53,811 nucleotides of DNA from Candidatus Cloacimonadota bacterium (GCA_002402105.1 NVVD01000002.1:239124-292934), one strand, 5' to 3'; shown: positions 16,188 to 25,750, counted from the stretch's first letter. Notes: a model not told the origin generated them from the letters alone. A program made the numbers and translations.

Positions 16188-17258
16188 ATGAAGTACCAAA
16201 GAATTTTAATAACTGGTGGATGTGGTTTTGTAGGTTCTAGTATTGCACTTTATATAAAAAAAAGTTATCCAAATATAAAAATAATTTGTTTGGATAACTT
16301 TATTAGAAAGGGTTCAAAGTTACAAGTTCAAAGGCTTAAAAATGCTGATATTGAAGTTATAGAGGGTGATGTAAGATTTTATGATCACTTAAAAAAAATC
16401 ACAGCGGATTTATTAATAGATTGCTCGGCTGAACCTTCTGTTAGTGCTGGTTTAGATGGCTCTTCTAAATATTTAGTAGAAACCAATTTAGTGGGTAGTT
16501 TTAATTGTTTAGAGTGGGCAAAAGAAAATAAAGCAGCCCTTTTATTTTTATCAACTTCAAGAGTTTATTCAATAGAACAACTAGAAAAAATACCCTTTAC
16601 AGAGGGAGAAACTCGGTTTGAATGGATGAATAATAATTTAGCTAAAGATAGAACACAGCAGGGTATTACAAAAAACTTTTCTACTCAGGGGCCTATTTCT
16701 TTATATGGCGCAACAAAGCTATCTTCTGAACATTTAGTTTTAGAATATTCAAGGATGTATGATATCCCTGCAATTATTAATCGTTTTGGTGTGATTGCTG
16801 GCCCTTGGCAAATGGGAAAAGTAGACCAAGGTTTTATCGCATTGTGGGTAGCTAGACATTACTTTAATAGGAGTCTATCTTACAATGGATACGGGGGGCT
16901 TGGTAAACAAGTAAGAGACTTTTTACATATAGATGATATTTGTTCTTTGATTTTAAAACAGGTTAATCAGCTTGAAAACTATAGAGGAGAAACCTTTCAA
17001 GTTGGAGGCGGTAGAAACAACTCAACCTCTTTGCTTGAACTTACAAAACTATGTGAAGAAATTAGTCAAAATAAAATAGAATTTCAAAAAGTAGAAAATA
17101 CTCATAGCAATGATATTAGGATTCTTTTATTGGATTCAGAAATAGTAAAAAAAGAGTTTCATTGGAAAGTAGAAAAAAATATTTATCATCTAGTAAAAGA
17201 TGTATATCAATGGATATTAACAAACGAAGATATGGTAAGAGAAATATTTTGTGGCTAA
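16188..17258 (+). CDS. NAD-dependent sugar epimerase, CDP-paratose 2-epimerase-like
   Basis: 356 aa SDR of the extended type. NAD is bound by ITGGCGFVGSSIA at the N-terminus. The catalytic motif is S-x-Y-x3-K (SLYGATKLSSEH). The SAEPSVSAG and FGVIAGPWQMGKVDQGF blocks are typical of CDP-paratose/tyvelose 2-epimerases. These make dideoxy sugars for lipopolysaccharide. It starts immediately after the phosphodiesterase stop codon. A second enzyme of the same type is 500 nt downstream; they share the QVRDFLHIDD/QVRDNIHSLD block but are diverged, so they probably act on different sugars or as a pair. Confidence 0.85.
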   Translation: MKYQRILITGGCGFVGSSIALYIKKSYPNIKIICLDNFIRKGSKLQVQRLKNADIEVIEGDVRFYDHLKKITADLLIDCSAEPSVSAGLDGSSKYLVETNLVGSFNCLEWAKENKAALLFLSTSRVYSIEQLEKIPFTEGETRFEWMNNNLAKDRTQQGITKNFSTQGPISLYGATKLSSEHLVLEYSRMYDIPAIINRFGVIAGPWQMGKVDQGFIALWVARHYFNRSLSYNGYGGLGKQVRDFLHIDDICSLILKQVNQLENYRGETFQVGGGRNNSTSLLELTKLCEEISQNKIEFQKVENTHSNDIRILLLDSEIVKKEFHWKVEKNIYHLVKDVYQWILTNEDMVREIFCG

Positions 17259-17593
17259 GAGAGTTTTGACTTAGCTAATTCAAGACTTTTTGAAAACTCA
17301 AACATTAGGTTTAACCCCAATACTTTAAAAACTATTTTAACCTCATCGCTAGGGTTTAAAATAATTAATTTACCTTTGTTTTCTTTGAGTTTATTTTGAA
17401 ATGAAATTAAAAAGCCAATAATAGTAGACATAATAAACTCAACTTCTGAAAGGTCAAGAATAAAGTATGGAATATTATTATCTAAGTCAGAGTTCATTAT
17501 AATTTTGATTTCATCTTCTACTAAGGTATCAAGAGCACCATCAAAAGAATAAAAAACAATATTATTATCTAGTTGTTTACGATTGATTTTCAT
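17255..17593 (-). CDS. STAS-domain protein, anti-sigma-factor-antagonist-like
   Basis: 112 aa from the ATG at 17593; a TTG at 17614 would add seven residues. Neither has a well-placed SD. The single STAS fold shows the IPYFILDLSEVEFIMSTIIGFLISF core, where the Ser-Thr pair occupies the phosphorylation position of SpoIIAA-type proteins, and a GKLIILNPSDEVKIVFKVLGL helix. Such proteins are switched by a serine kinase/phosphatase pair; no partner kinase is encoded nearby. It overlaps the epimerase gene tail to tail by 4 nt. Confidence 0.78.
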   Translation of the reverse strand: MKINRKQLDNNIVFYSFDGALDTLVEDEIKIIMNSDLDNNIPYFILDLSEVEFIMSTIIGFLISFQNKLKENKGKLIILNPSDEVKIVFKVLGLNLMFEFSKSLELAKSKLS

Positions 17594-17783
17594 TCTCTTA
17601 ATATATAGAATCAATAGGCTAAATTCAAGGATTTGAACTACATTTAATATAAAATCTTGCAGATTGCTTATTTTTAGGCTTGTAGATGAATATTTACCAT
17701 GATATTTTGAAAATATACGATAAAGTTTATTTTCAGGTAGGCTTTTTTGAAAAAAAATTAATACTTATTTTTAAGGGATAAAG

Positions 17784-18836
17784 ATGAAAAAAAAACTTTT
17801 AATTACAGGTTCTGGTGGACTTATTGGTAGTGCAATGGTCGAATATTTTTGTACTCAATTTGATGAAGTTCATGGTATTGATAATAATATGAGAGAAGAG
17901 TTTTTTGGGCCAAACGGTGATACAACTTCTACTCAAAAAAGATTAAAAGAAACTTATAAAAATTTCATTCCTCATCTGATTGATATTAGAGATAAAGAAA
18001 TTGAGTCTTTATTTAAAGAGCATCATTTTTCAGCGATTGTACATTGTGCTGCTCAACCTTCTCATGATTTAGCTGCAAAAATACCAATTTTAGACTTTTC
18101 TGTAAATGCTAATGGTACTTTAAACTTATTAGAAAGCATGAGACAGCATTGTAGTGATGCAACTTTTGTTTATTTGAGTACTAATAAAGTTTATGGAGAT
18201 CAACCAAATTTACTTCCATTAATAGAATTAAAAACTCGTTATGAATATAAAAATTTAATAGATCAATCAGGTGTTAAAGAATCAATGAGTATTGACCAAT
18301 GTGTTCATTCTTTATTTGGAGTATCTAAAATAGCAGCTGATTTATTGGTGCAAGAATATGGCCGAAACTTTGGTTTGAATACAAGCTGTTTAAGAGGGGG
18401 CTGTTTAACAGGTCCTCAGCATAAAGGAGTAGAGTTACATGGTTTTTTATCTTATTTAGTAAAGGCAAATACTCAAAAAATTCCTTATACAATTTTTGGG
18501 TATAAAGGAAAACAAGTGAGAGATAATATTCACTCTTTAGATGTAGCAAAGTTAGTAGAACAAATTTTTATAAAGCCTAATAAAGGTGAAGTATTTAATG
18601 TTGGTGGAGGAAAATCAAACTCTTGCTCAATGATTGAAGCAATGCATATGATTGAGGAACTATCAGGAATTAAAATGGATTCTAGTTATAGTGAGCAAGC
18701 TAGGGTAGGAGACCATATTTGCTATTATTCAGATTTAAATAAAATAAAAAAGCATTATCCTTCATGGGATATAAGTGTACCCTTAGATAAAATTTTTGAA
18801 GAAATTTATTTACAATCGATTAAGAAGCTAGTCTAA
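17784..18836 (+). CDS. NAD-dependent sugar epimerase/dehydratase, CDP-paratose 2-epimerase-like
   Basis: 350 aa, ATG with AGGGA upstream. ITGSGGLIGSAMVEY is the NAD-binding loop. HCAAQPSHDLA, STNKVYGD and LFGVSKIAAD (a Phe-Gly replaces Tyr-Gly next to the catalytic Lys) follow. Then CLRGGCLTGPQHKGVELHGF and KQVRDNIHSLDVAK occur as in CDP-tyvelose epimerases. The replacement of the catalytic Tyr in the Y-x3-K motif by Phe (LFGVSK) should be checked, since it would alter catalysis. It faces the minus-strand STAS gene and overlaps the convergent gene at 18820 by 17 nt. Confidence 0.82.
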   Translation: MKKKLLITGSGGLIGSAMVEYFCTQFDEVHGIDNNMREEFFGPNGDTTSTQKRLKETYKNFIPHLIDIRDKEIESLFKEHHFSAIVHCAAQPSHDLAAKIPILDFSVNANGTLNLLESMRQHCSDATFVYLSTNKVYGDQPNLLPLIELKTRYEYKNLIDQSGVKESMSIDQCVHSLFGVSKIAADLLVQEYGRNFGLNTSCLRGGCLTGPQHKGVELHGFLSYLVKANTQKIPYTIFGYKGKQVRDNIHSLDVAKLVEQIFIKPNKGEVFNVGGGKSNSCSMIEAMHMIEELSGIKMDSSYSEQARVGDHICYYSDLNKIKKHYPSWDISVPLDKIFEEIYLQSIKKLV

Positions 18837-19359
18837 GATAAGCTTGGATTTCAGGCTCACAGGAGTTAACAAGTTTTTCATAGAGATTTTGGTATAAATC
18901 GGAATCCCAAAATTTAATTTTTTCTAAACAGGCTAGTTTCATCTTTGGATATGGAGTTTGTTGAAAAAAATGTTTTAATAATAGAAGGTTTTCTTGATGT
19001 TCACTCATGCTTTGAATGTATTGACTTTGGCTATTTAGATCTTGTACTCTAAGCTGTAATAAAATTGAAATTTGTTTTTTACTTAAACCAAGCTTTTGAC
19101 TAACATTTTCTATTTTTTCTTCTCTATTTAAGTTTTTAAATTCAATATTTAATTTATTTAATCTTTTATAAGAGTCTTTGAGATGTGAGAGAAGAATCTT
19201 TCCATAAGATGTGTCAGCACCAACTTTTTTAATAACTAGTTGACTTTCATTGAGTGACTTTAAGATATCTTTAACATGTAATTTTTGTAAATTACTAGAC
19301 ATATTTAAGAACTTTCTGAGGGAAAGGCTAGCTTGTAAGATTTTATAATCATTTTTCAT
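18820..19359 (-). CDS. Hypothetical helical protein
   Basis: 179 aa, not recognised. Almost entirely helical by composition, with a C-terminal ~40-residue segment (FWDSDLYQNLYEKLVNSCEP) that resembles a HEAT-type repeat, and a central LGLSKKQISILLQLR stretch that could be a helix-turn-helix. No signal peptide or membrane segment. It is divergent from the gene at 19485 and its 3' end overlaps the epimerase gene by 17 nt. The SD is weak. Confidence 0.5.
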   Translation of the reverse strand: MKNDYKILQASLSLRKFLNMSSNLQKLHVKDILKSLNESQLVIKKVGADTSYGKILLSHLKDSYKRLNKLNIEFKNLNREEKIENVSQKLGLSKKQISILLQLRVQDLNSQSQYIQSMSEHQENLLLLKHFFQQTPYPKMKLACLEKIKFWDSDLYQNLYEKLVNSCEPEIQAYLRLAS

Positions 19360-19484
19360 ATTATTTTCATCGTCATTTATTAGTTAAATTTAAGTAGTAA
19401 AATTAAAACTGATACAAAAATATATAAAAAAGTACAATAAATGTCGAAGAAATGAACTAAATATGAATAGAAAAGAGTTATAAA

Positions 19485-20210
19485 ATGAGTATGAGTTTGC
19501 CTTCTTTTAAGAGCTTGATAAAACAAAAAAAAACAAAGACTGATATCTGTAAAGAAAGCATAGCTTATTTATGTAAGTTTGGTAGTGATACAGAAAAAGC
19601 TATGCTTAAAGAATTGATATCTCAAGAAGAAGATAAAAAAATAAAAGAATACTACTATAGTCTTTTAAAGAAAAAAGAAAAAACGATTGATGTATTAGAT
19701 AAAATTCAAAACTCAATTGAAAAAAGCACTAAAAATACATTTGCTCACGGTGGTTTTCAAACTTCAAAAAGCTCTAATTTTTTTGGTTTATCACATTTGA
19801 AAAGGCTAGGTTTTAGTTTAGGTGCTTTAGTGGTTATTTTTAGTTTTGGTTATAGACCAGTTCAAAAAAGTTTATCATTTAAAAATTCAGAGTTAAAAAC
19901 TACACTAAATATAATATCATCTAAATCAAGTTCATCTATTATAAAAAGACAAGTTCATGATTCAAAAGGCCGTAAAATTTTGGCTTTAGATATTGTTGTA
20001 TCTGAAAAATATTTTGATTTAAAATCTCAATTCTTTAAGATTCTAATAAAAGAAAAAAATAACTATTGGGGGATTCGGGTAAGGTTTTTTTCTCAAAAAA
20101 ATCTTAAAAAACCACATCATCATTTATTTGCATCCTTAGAGTCGTCAAAATTGATGGAAGACTTTTCTAACATGTATACAAGTGAAGAATGGATTATTGT
20201 ATGGGATTAA
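19485..20210 (+). CDS. Single-pass membrane protein of unknown function
   Basis: 241 aa. The N-terminal ~105 residues are Lys-rich and helical, with a HEAT-like patch (YLCKFGSDTEKAMLKELI). One transmembrane segment lies at about residues 107-123 (LGFSLGALVVIFSFGY). The C-terminal ~115 residues are strand-rich and would lie in the periplasm. The topology (soluble cytoplasmic domain, one TM, periplasmic sensor-like domain) suggests a signalling or regulatory protein. It precedes a histidine-kinase-type gene by under 100 nt, so a joint role is possible but unproven. Confidence 0.5.
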   Translation: MSMSLPSFKSLIKQKKTKTDICKESIAYLCKFGSDTEKAMLKELISQEEDKKIKEYYYSLLKKKEKTIDVLDKIQNSIEKSTKNTFAHGGFQTSKSSNFFGLSHLKRLGFSLGALVVIFSFGYRPVQKSLSFKNSELKTTLNIISSKSSSSIIKRQVHDSKGRKILALDIVVSEKYFDLKSQFFKILIKEKNNYWGIRVRFFSQKNLKKPHHHLFASLESSKLMEDFSNMYTSEEWIIVWD

Positions 20211-20248
20211 TAAAGCTTATGCTTTTAAGCTAGAAAAAGCTTTTATTA
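20208..20248 (+). terminator. Possible weak terminator or processing hairpin
   Basis: TAATAAAGCTT (20208-20218) pairs with AAGCTTTTATTA (20237-20248) with one bulged base around an 18-nt loop; it includes the stop codon of the upstream gene. There is no long T-tract, so termination would be partial. Confidence 0.35.
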
Positions 20249-20302
20249 TTCGATACAATGGATGGATTACATGCGAATGAAGTTCAAGATTGGAATACTT
20301 TC

Positions 20303-21823
20303 ATGAAAATTAAAATATTTTATATAGATGACGAAAGAACAAACACTCTTCTTTTTTTTAGACAATTTGAAAAAAAATTTGATGTATCAGTTTTTAATAA
20401 TTATGAAGATTTCTGTGCTGGCTTAGTTAATGAAACCCCCGATGTATTTGTACTAGATTTAATGATGCCAGATGTCTCTGGCTTTGAGTTAACAAGCTAT
20501 ATTAGAAGTACTCATAGGCTTAAATTTATACCTATAATGATTTTAACAGCTATGGAGAAAAATGAAAATCTGGAGAAATGCTTTAAAAATGGAGCAGATG
20601 ACTTCATGAGAAAACCGGCAAAATATCCAGAACTAGAAGTTCGTTTAGAGTCTTTAGCTATGCAGGGAAAATTTCGAGAAGAGCATATTACAAATAGAAA
20701 AATAGACTCTATGCAACTAATGATTAATGGTTTTAATCATGAGTTTAATAATCATTTAACTATTTTACATAGTGGAGTTGAAGTTTTAGAGTTAAGTTTA
20801 ACAGAGCAAAAACAACTAAAAAAAACTCAAATGCTTCTAAAGACTATTACTAGGGCTAGCCATTTATTAAAAGATATTTCTAAATTATATAATAGTGAAA
20901 AAAAAATAATTTCATCTCAAGGTATTTTAAAAATTATTGAAAGCTTTCAAGCTCATATGACTACTGATTTAGAGTTTGGAGAGGTATCTATTGAGTTTAA
21001 TCTTAATAGTGAAGACCACAGAGTTGAAATGAGTGGTAGTAACGTCCAAGTCGTTTTAAAAGCGTTTATTTCTAATGCTATAGATGCTTATTATAATATG
21101 GGTGATGATAGAAAAAAACAAATAAAAGTAGAACTCTCTTCTAGTGATTCTTTCGTTATTATAAAAGTGATGGATAGAGGACGTGGAATCCCTCAAGCAG
21201 ATTTATCAAAAGTTTTTGATCCTTTTTTTACGACTAAAGGGGCTTTAGGCGGAGAAATGATAGCAGGTCGTCGTAGTGGTACGGGGCTTGGTTTATCATT
21301 AGCAGAAGTATTAGTTTCTAATGCAGGTGGAGTTATTAAATTTTTATCCACAGTAGGTCGAGGGACTGATGTTATTCTAGCAATTCCTATTGCTAAATAT
21401 GGTTCAAGTTTTGAAGATGCTAAGGGTAGTTTTAAACTATTAAAAAAAGATAGAAGCAACTTACAAATAAAAGTGATAGATAGCAATGAAACGGGCGCAT
21501 TGTTATTAAAGCATTACTTGTTTCTCCAAAGCTATAAAACAGAGATAAATTTACAATTAGAGTCTTCTTTAGAGGGAGATCATTATGATGTTTTATTATT
21601 AAAAAATAGTTTTGACTGGAGTGAGTTAAGCTTAGTTTTGAGAAAAATACGAGAAGAAAAAGGTAGAGATTTCCCTATTTTTTTATTAGGAAGTGAAGAA
21701 GAGCTCGGAGCCCATTTAGACTTTTTAATAGAGCATAATATAGCTGTTTTGATTTTTGAAGATAATTTGCATAAAATATCAGAAGCGATTTCTTCAATTT
21801 CGATTTATTATAATATTTCTTAG
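20303..21823 (+). CDS. Hybrid response regulator/histidine kinase with degenerate C-terminal receiver
   Basis: 506 aa from the ATG at 20303, which fits the start of the receiver domain; an ATG at 20258 would add 15 residues with no homologous content. The N-terminal receiver has the acidic pair in YIDDE, Asp52 in VFVLDLMMPD and Lys105 in MRKPAKYP. The kinase part has His146 in NGFNHEFNNHL, the N box NAIDAY, and the G boxes DRGRGIP and GTGLGLSLAEVL. The last ~110 residues look like a second receiver without the phospho-Asp motif. No membrane segment, so it is a cytoplasmic relay. Its input may be the membrane protein just upstream. Confidence 0.88.
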   Translation: MKIKIFYIDDERTNTLLFFRQFEKKFDVSVFNNYEDFCAGLVNETPDVFVLDLMMPDVSGFELTSYIRSTHRLKFIPIMILTAMEKNENLEKCFKNGADDFMRKPAKYPELEVRLESLAMQGKFREEHITNRKIDSMQLMINGFNHEFNNHLTILHSGVEVLELSLTEQKQLKKTQMLLKTITRASHLLKDISKLYNSEKKIISSQGILKIIESFQAHMTTDLEFGEVSIEFNLNSEDHRVEMSGSNVQVVLKAFISNAIDAYYNMGDDRKKQIKVELSSSDSFVIIKVMDRGRGIPQADLSKVFDPFFTTKGALGGEMIAGRRSGTGLGLSLAEVLVSNAGGVIKFLSTVGRGTDVILAIPIAKYGSSFEDAKGSFKLLKKDRSNLQIKVIDSNETGALLLKHYLFLQSYKTEINLQLESSLEGDHYDVLLLKNSFDWSELSLVLRKIREEKGRDFPIFLLGSEEELGAHLDFLIEHNIAVLIFEDNLHKISEAISSISIYYNIS

Positions 21824-21826
21824 CTT

Positions 21827-24826
21827 TTATTTACAAAGACCAATTAAATTACATACTTCAACTTGAAGAGTAATATTTTTTTCAGGTGAATCGATGAATC
21901 CATCAGATACTTTTACCCCTACAATAACACTTAAAGTAGACTCAGTTGTTGGACTAATGATTGATAGTTGTTGCTGATGAAATCCGTTATTTACTTGTAT
22001 CTCTATATTTGTTGGTGAGATGATTCTCCAAGTATATGTTAATGAATCTTGATCAAGGTCTCTTGATGATGCATTAAAAGTGAATGGTAATCCAGATAAA
22101 GAGACTTGAATATTTGAATCTACAAAAACCTCAGGAACTTTATTTTTTTCAACTATAATTTCAATATTTTTAGATGTTGTTATAAAAGAGTCTGAAACAG
22201 AAAGTTTAAAGCTAAGTGTTTGGTCTTGATTTGTCTTAACTGGTGTATTAAAGTCTAAGCTTTGGGTGTTGATTGTTTGATTGAGTACCTGTATCCCAGA
22301 TATTTGCTCCCAAAGATAAATTAAGTTATCAGAGTTAGCATCAAAAACTTCTGGGTTGATAGAAATAGCAGTAGCTCCTTTAAAGCTTAAATTTTGATCA
22401 AAAGTGATAACTGGGGTGTTATTAGCAGGTATAGTAATTTGGGTCGTTGAAATATTAGAATAAGACTTACCATCAAAACTTTGAAAATTAAGCTTAAATG
22501 TTTGTATGGATTGATTTTTTTGAGGGAGAGTAAGTCTTAAAGTTGAAGATTTATCATCATTGATAGTTAAGTTATTGCCTAAAATTTGACTCCATTGATA
22601 AGTTAAAGAGTCTAAGTCTAAGTCACTGTTTGTACTACTGATGGATATATTTTCTCCTCCAGAAAATAGGTAAGAAGCTTGTAAACTTGCTATTGGGGAA
22701 TGATTTTGAGATAAAAAATAGATAGATTCATTTACTTGTTGAATTTGTTGATTATTTAATGCGCTATAGGTAATAGATTGAAAGTCTCTGGTTTCTTCTA
22801 CATTTTGTAATTGATTATTTATTTGTAATTGGATATTAGAGTCTGATTTAGAGTAAATCAAAGCTGGATTAGCCGTAGAGTAATGAGATGATGTAGCTTG
22901 TATAATTCCATCTTCATTTAATAAGTTTCTAATGATATATATTATTTGTTGATCAATATTATTAGTATTGATATAAAAGATATTGTTGAGATGAAAGATA
23001 TAAGAGTTGTCATTATTTAGGCTAAGATTATGGCTGACTGCTTGAGACATATCTTGGCTTTTAAATAAAATAGAACTTGATCCCTGTTTACTAAATTGAA
23101 AACTTTGAGATTTATAAGAAAGGCTTGATTGGCTGTTTTTTATAATAATTTCTCCTAGATTGATTTGAAAGTGATTTAAGATTTCATTTGGAATCATCAA
23201 AGGATTTGATATATTTTGCCAAAATTTAACTTTATCGTTGTTTAAAAGAGAAGATATAGAGCTAATATCACTACTTGAATTGTGTAAAATATAGTAAATA
23301 TTAGCTTCTTGATATTGTTGGTTTGTAATAATGGTCTTATAGCCAAGACTATGAAAAACTTTGATAATATCAGAAAGATTGCTTTGTTGAGTGATATTGA
23401 TACTAGAGTTAAATCCAAGTAATACAATATTAATTATTTTATCATTCGTTTCTATTTTATACTTTTTATTATATTTAAGTAGGCTAGAAAAGTTAAATTG
23501 ATGAATATTTGTAAAGTCTTTAGTAAGAGATAAACTAGAGTCGATCGAGTAAAGAAAGTTAGAGTTTTCTTTGTAACGAGAGTAATATAAAGCATTTTTG
23601 GCTGAAGTTTGGAGTGACTGATTATCAAGTAAGATAATAGGAAAGTCATCATTTTGATAAAAAGCTAGAGTGTCACTCAAAGAGCTTATTTTTTTGATTG
23701 AGTTATTAAGATTATTTTGACTAAAAACTTTTAAATTCATTTGGCTTTGTAAAGTTGTAAGTAATGAACTATCTATAGACGGTGAGTATAAATAATCACT
23801 TAGACATCCAGTAGTTTCAAATAGCTTTAATATAGAAACTAAAGAGCTAGTAGATAGTTGATTATTAGTATTTAATTGTAATAAATTTTTAAAATTAACT
23901 CCTGTATGAATATTATTTTCTTTAAGTTTTGTTAAAAATTGGCAAAAAGAATAGTCATCAATTGGAGAGTTTAAACCAATCTCGTTTAAATGACTAGAAC
24001 TAAGATAATGTGATTTTAGTTGAGAAATGGGGTTGATTAAAAGATGTTTTAGTTGTTTTTTGTGAAGCCACTCTATGAAATAGTCTTGTGTAGATGTAAT
24101 AAGACTTTTTGATGCAGAAGTTGGGTGTAGATTTCTTGGTATTTGAAAATCGTAGCCATAAATTTCTATAGCATTCAGGATAAAGCCTTGTTTTATACCG
24201 TAATGTTTAGGAAAATCATAATTAGGAAACTGAACTAAACTAGCATTTTTAGAGATAATTATAAATGGTTCATTTGCTAAAATATGTTTAATTTTAGGAA
24301 CGTTTTGAAATTTATTAGTAGTATTTATATCAGGAGAATACATCAACCAATTTTGATTTCTCATAAGCCAAATACTATCATAAGAAAGTCCTAAGTCTTC
24401 TATTTTAAAAGATGACGAGCTATATGTAAAAAGGGTTTCTTGAGATTTTGTGAATTGAACTTCTTTGCTAGGACTAGAAAAAGAACTGCCGCTTAGAATT
24501 AAGGTGATAGCTTTTGGAGAAAAAATGAAATAAGACTTATTGCTATTTAGAGTTTCAAAGGCTTCAAAATTAAGGACTAAAAGTTTTTGTTTTGTAGTTT
24601 GGTCATTTGTAAAAAAGAGATATTTATTTTGGTTTGAGTCAAATGTCCACAAAACAATAATCTCTTCACCAAAGTTTTGTAAACTTAAATTGACTGATGT
24701 GAGTAAACAAGGGAAAAGTTGAAAGCCCTTTGCCAGGTTTAGCTCTTGATTTACACAAAAATTAAAGGAAATAATAAACAGAAATAAAAAAGATTTAAGT
24801 TTATTAGCGAAACATTTTAGTTTCAT
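21827..24826 (-). CDS. Large secreted or surface protein with C-terminal PKD/Ig-like repeats
   Basis: 999 aa with a signal peptide (about residues 1-25, core FLFLFIISFNFCVN). Residues ~30-230 are strand-rich. Residues ~230-430 show alternating helices and strands (FIEWLHKKQLKHLLIN, then FCQFLTKLKENNIHTGVNF) that could be a barrel of the glycoside hydrolase/polysaccharide deacetylase sort, without confirmed catalytic residues. The last ~280 residues hold three PKD/REJ-like repeats marked by LTYQWSQILG, LIYLWEQISG and LTYTWRIISP. It follows a lipoprotein gene by 12 nt and is its operon partner. A surface enzyme or adhesin is the likely role. Confidence 0.6.
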   Translation of the reverse strand: MKLKCFANKLKSFLFLFIISFNFCVNQELNLAKGFQLFPCLLTSVNLSLQNFGEEIIVLWTFDSNQNKYLFFTNDQTTKQKLLVLNFEAFETLNSNKSYFIFSPKAITLILSGSSFSSPSKEVQFTKSQETLFTYSSSSFKIEDLGLSYDSIWLMRNQNWLMYSPDINTTNKFQNVPKIKHILANEPFIIISKNASLVQFPNYDFPKHYGIKQGFILNAIEIYGYDFQIPRNLHPTSASKSLITSTQDYFIEWLHKKQLKHLLINPISQLKSHYLSSSHLNEIGLNSPIDDYSFCQFLTKLKENNIHTGVNFKNLLQLNTNNQLSTSSLVSILKLFETTGCLSDYLYSPSIDSSLLTTLQSQMNLKVFSQNNLNNSIKKISSLSDTLAFYQNDDFPIILLDNQSLQTSAKNALYYSRYKENSNFLYSIDSSLSLTKDFTNIHQFNFSSLLKYNKKYKIETNDKIINIVLLGFNSSINITQQSNLSDIIKVFHSLGYKTIITNQQYQEANIYYILHNSSSDISSISSLLNNDKVKFWQNISNPLMIPNEILNHFQINLGEIIIKNSQSSLSYKSQSFQFSKQGSSSILFKSQDMSQAVSHNLSLNNDNSYIFHLNNIFYINTNNIDQQIIYIIRNLLNEDGIIQATSSHYSTANPALIYSKSDSNIQLQINNQLQNVEETRDFQSITYSALNNQQIQQVNESIYFLSQNHSPIASLQASYLFSGGENISISSTNSDLDLDSLTYQWSQILGNNLTINDDKSSTLRLTLPQKNQSIQTFKLNFQSFDGKSYSNISTTQITIPANNTPVITFDQNLSFKGATAISINPEVFDANSDNLIYLWEQISGIQVLNQTINTQSLDFNTPVKTNQDQTLSFKLSVSDSFITTSKNIEIIVEKNKVPEVFVDSNIQVSLSGLPFTFNASSRDLDQDSLTYTWRIISPTNIEIQVNNGFHQQQLSIISPTTESTLSVIVGVKVSDGFIDSPEKNITLQVEVCNLIGLCK

Positions 24827-24838
24827 AGATTGGTACTG

Positions 24839-25705
24839 TTATTTACTCAATGGAATCAATTGAGCAACTCCAAAACTAGTGCTTGTCATTAATTTACCAC
24901 GAGACTTTGTATTAACATATTGCTTAACGTTACTAAGTTGAATAATTTGATAACTTGCTTCTTTGAGTGGACCAAGTTGCTTGATTTCTGTTCCGTCAGG
25001 TTGAACAACAAGGCTTTCTCCTTGATATTTTATAGAGACTGTAGTACCGCTTTGAGCAGGTATAGAAATCATCTGACCGTTTAAAGGGCTTAGCTTTTGC
25101 CCGACTGTAGACTCTACGTTGTCAAATCGTAAATAGGGCTGGTCATTTATAGAGTAAAAGACTGTACCGGGCTGATTTAAATAAAAGTAAACCTGTTGTT
25201 TACTCATTATATTACTACCAGAAGCAGGGATAAGAGTGACGGCTATATTACTAACGTTTACAGGCTCAACAGTAATTTTAAGAAGCTTTGGGCTATCATT
25301 TGGAGGGGCAACTAATAAGTCAATGGTTGAAGTTCCTTCAGCAAAAACTTCTCCCTGATTATTGAGAGCAGCTAAAGTAGCGGTGTATATATGACCAATT
25401 AACAGGGTGATTTTAGCAGAAGTTTGGTTAGAGTCATAAAGAGAAGTTTGATCATTTAAACCATCGCTTGAGATAGTCACACGAAATTGTACTAAATTTG
25501 GGAGATTTGCTCTTGTACTCCGAGATTTAGATTGGTTTGTTGTATTAGGGAGTTGTTGCAGGCTTAGAGTAATGTCTACTGTTTTAATTTTGGATTCACT
25601 GGTTGTATTAGTAATTTTAGATTGTGGATTATTTTGTTCACCACATCCATTAAGAAATAAACCAAGACCAAAAACAGAAATAGACAATAAAATTTTAGAC
25701 AACAT
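24839..25705 (-). CDS. Lipoprotein of unknown function
   Basis: 288 aa with a type II signal peptide: MLSKILLSIS, a hydrophobic core and a lipobox LNGC (Cys about residue 21). Mature residues ~22-60 are a Ser/Thr/Gln-rich linker, and the rest is strand-rich like a carbohydrate- or protein-binding beta-sandwich. An SD (GGGGG) precedes the ATG. It is co-transcribed with the 999-aa surface protein and is probably its outer-membrane partner. A -35/-10 pair and a palindrome lie upstream. Confidence 0.65.
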   Translation of the reverse strand: MLSKILLSISVFGLGLFLNGCGEQNNPQSKITNTTSESKIKTVDITLSLQQLPNTTNQSKSRSTRANLPNLVQFRVTISSDGLNDQTSLYDSNQTSAKITLLIGHIYTATLAALNNQGEVFAEGTSTIDLLVAPPNDSPKLLKITVEPVNVSNIAVTLIPASGSNIMSKQQVYFYLNQPGTVFYSINDQPYLRFDNVESTVGQKLSPLNGQMISIPAQSGTTVSIKYQGESLVVQPDGTEIKQLGPLKEASYQIIQLSNVKQYVNTKSRGKLMTSTSFGVAQLIPLSK

Positions 25706-25724
25706 AAATTCCCCCGAATAAAAA

Positions 25725-25742
25725 GTCTAATGATAATTAGAC
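25725..25742. promoter_or_regulatory. Operator-like palindrome just downstream of the lipoprotein operon promoter
   Basis: A perfect inverted repeat, GTCTAAT (25725-25731) with ATTAGAC (25736-25742), 4-nt spacer, placed between the -10 and the ATG at 25705. This is the right place for a repressor site. Confidence 0.45.
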
Positions 25743-25750
25743 ATGATTAT

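Noticed and set aside
17593..17614. Longer TTG start for the STAS gene
   Set aside because: The extra seven residues add no homology; neither start has a convincing SD, so the ATG was kept.
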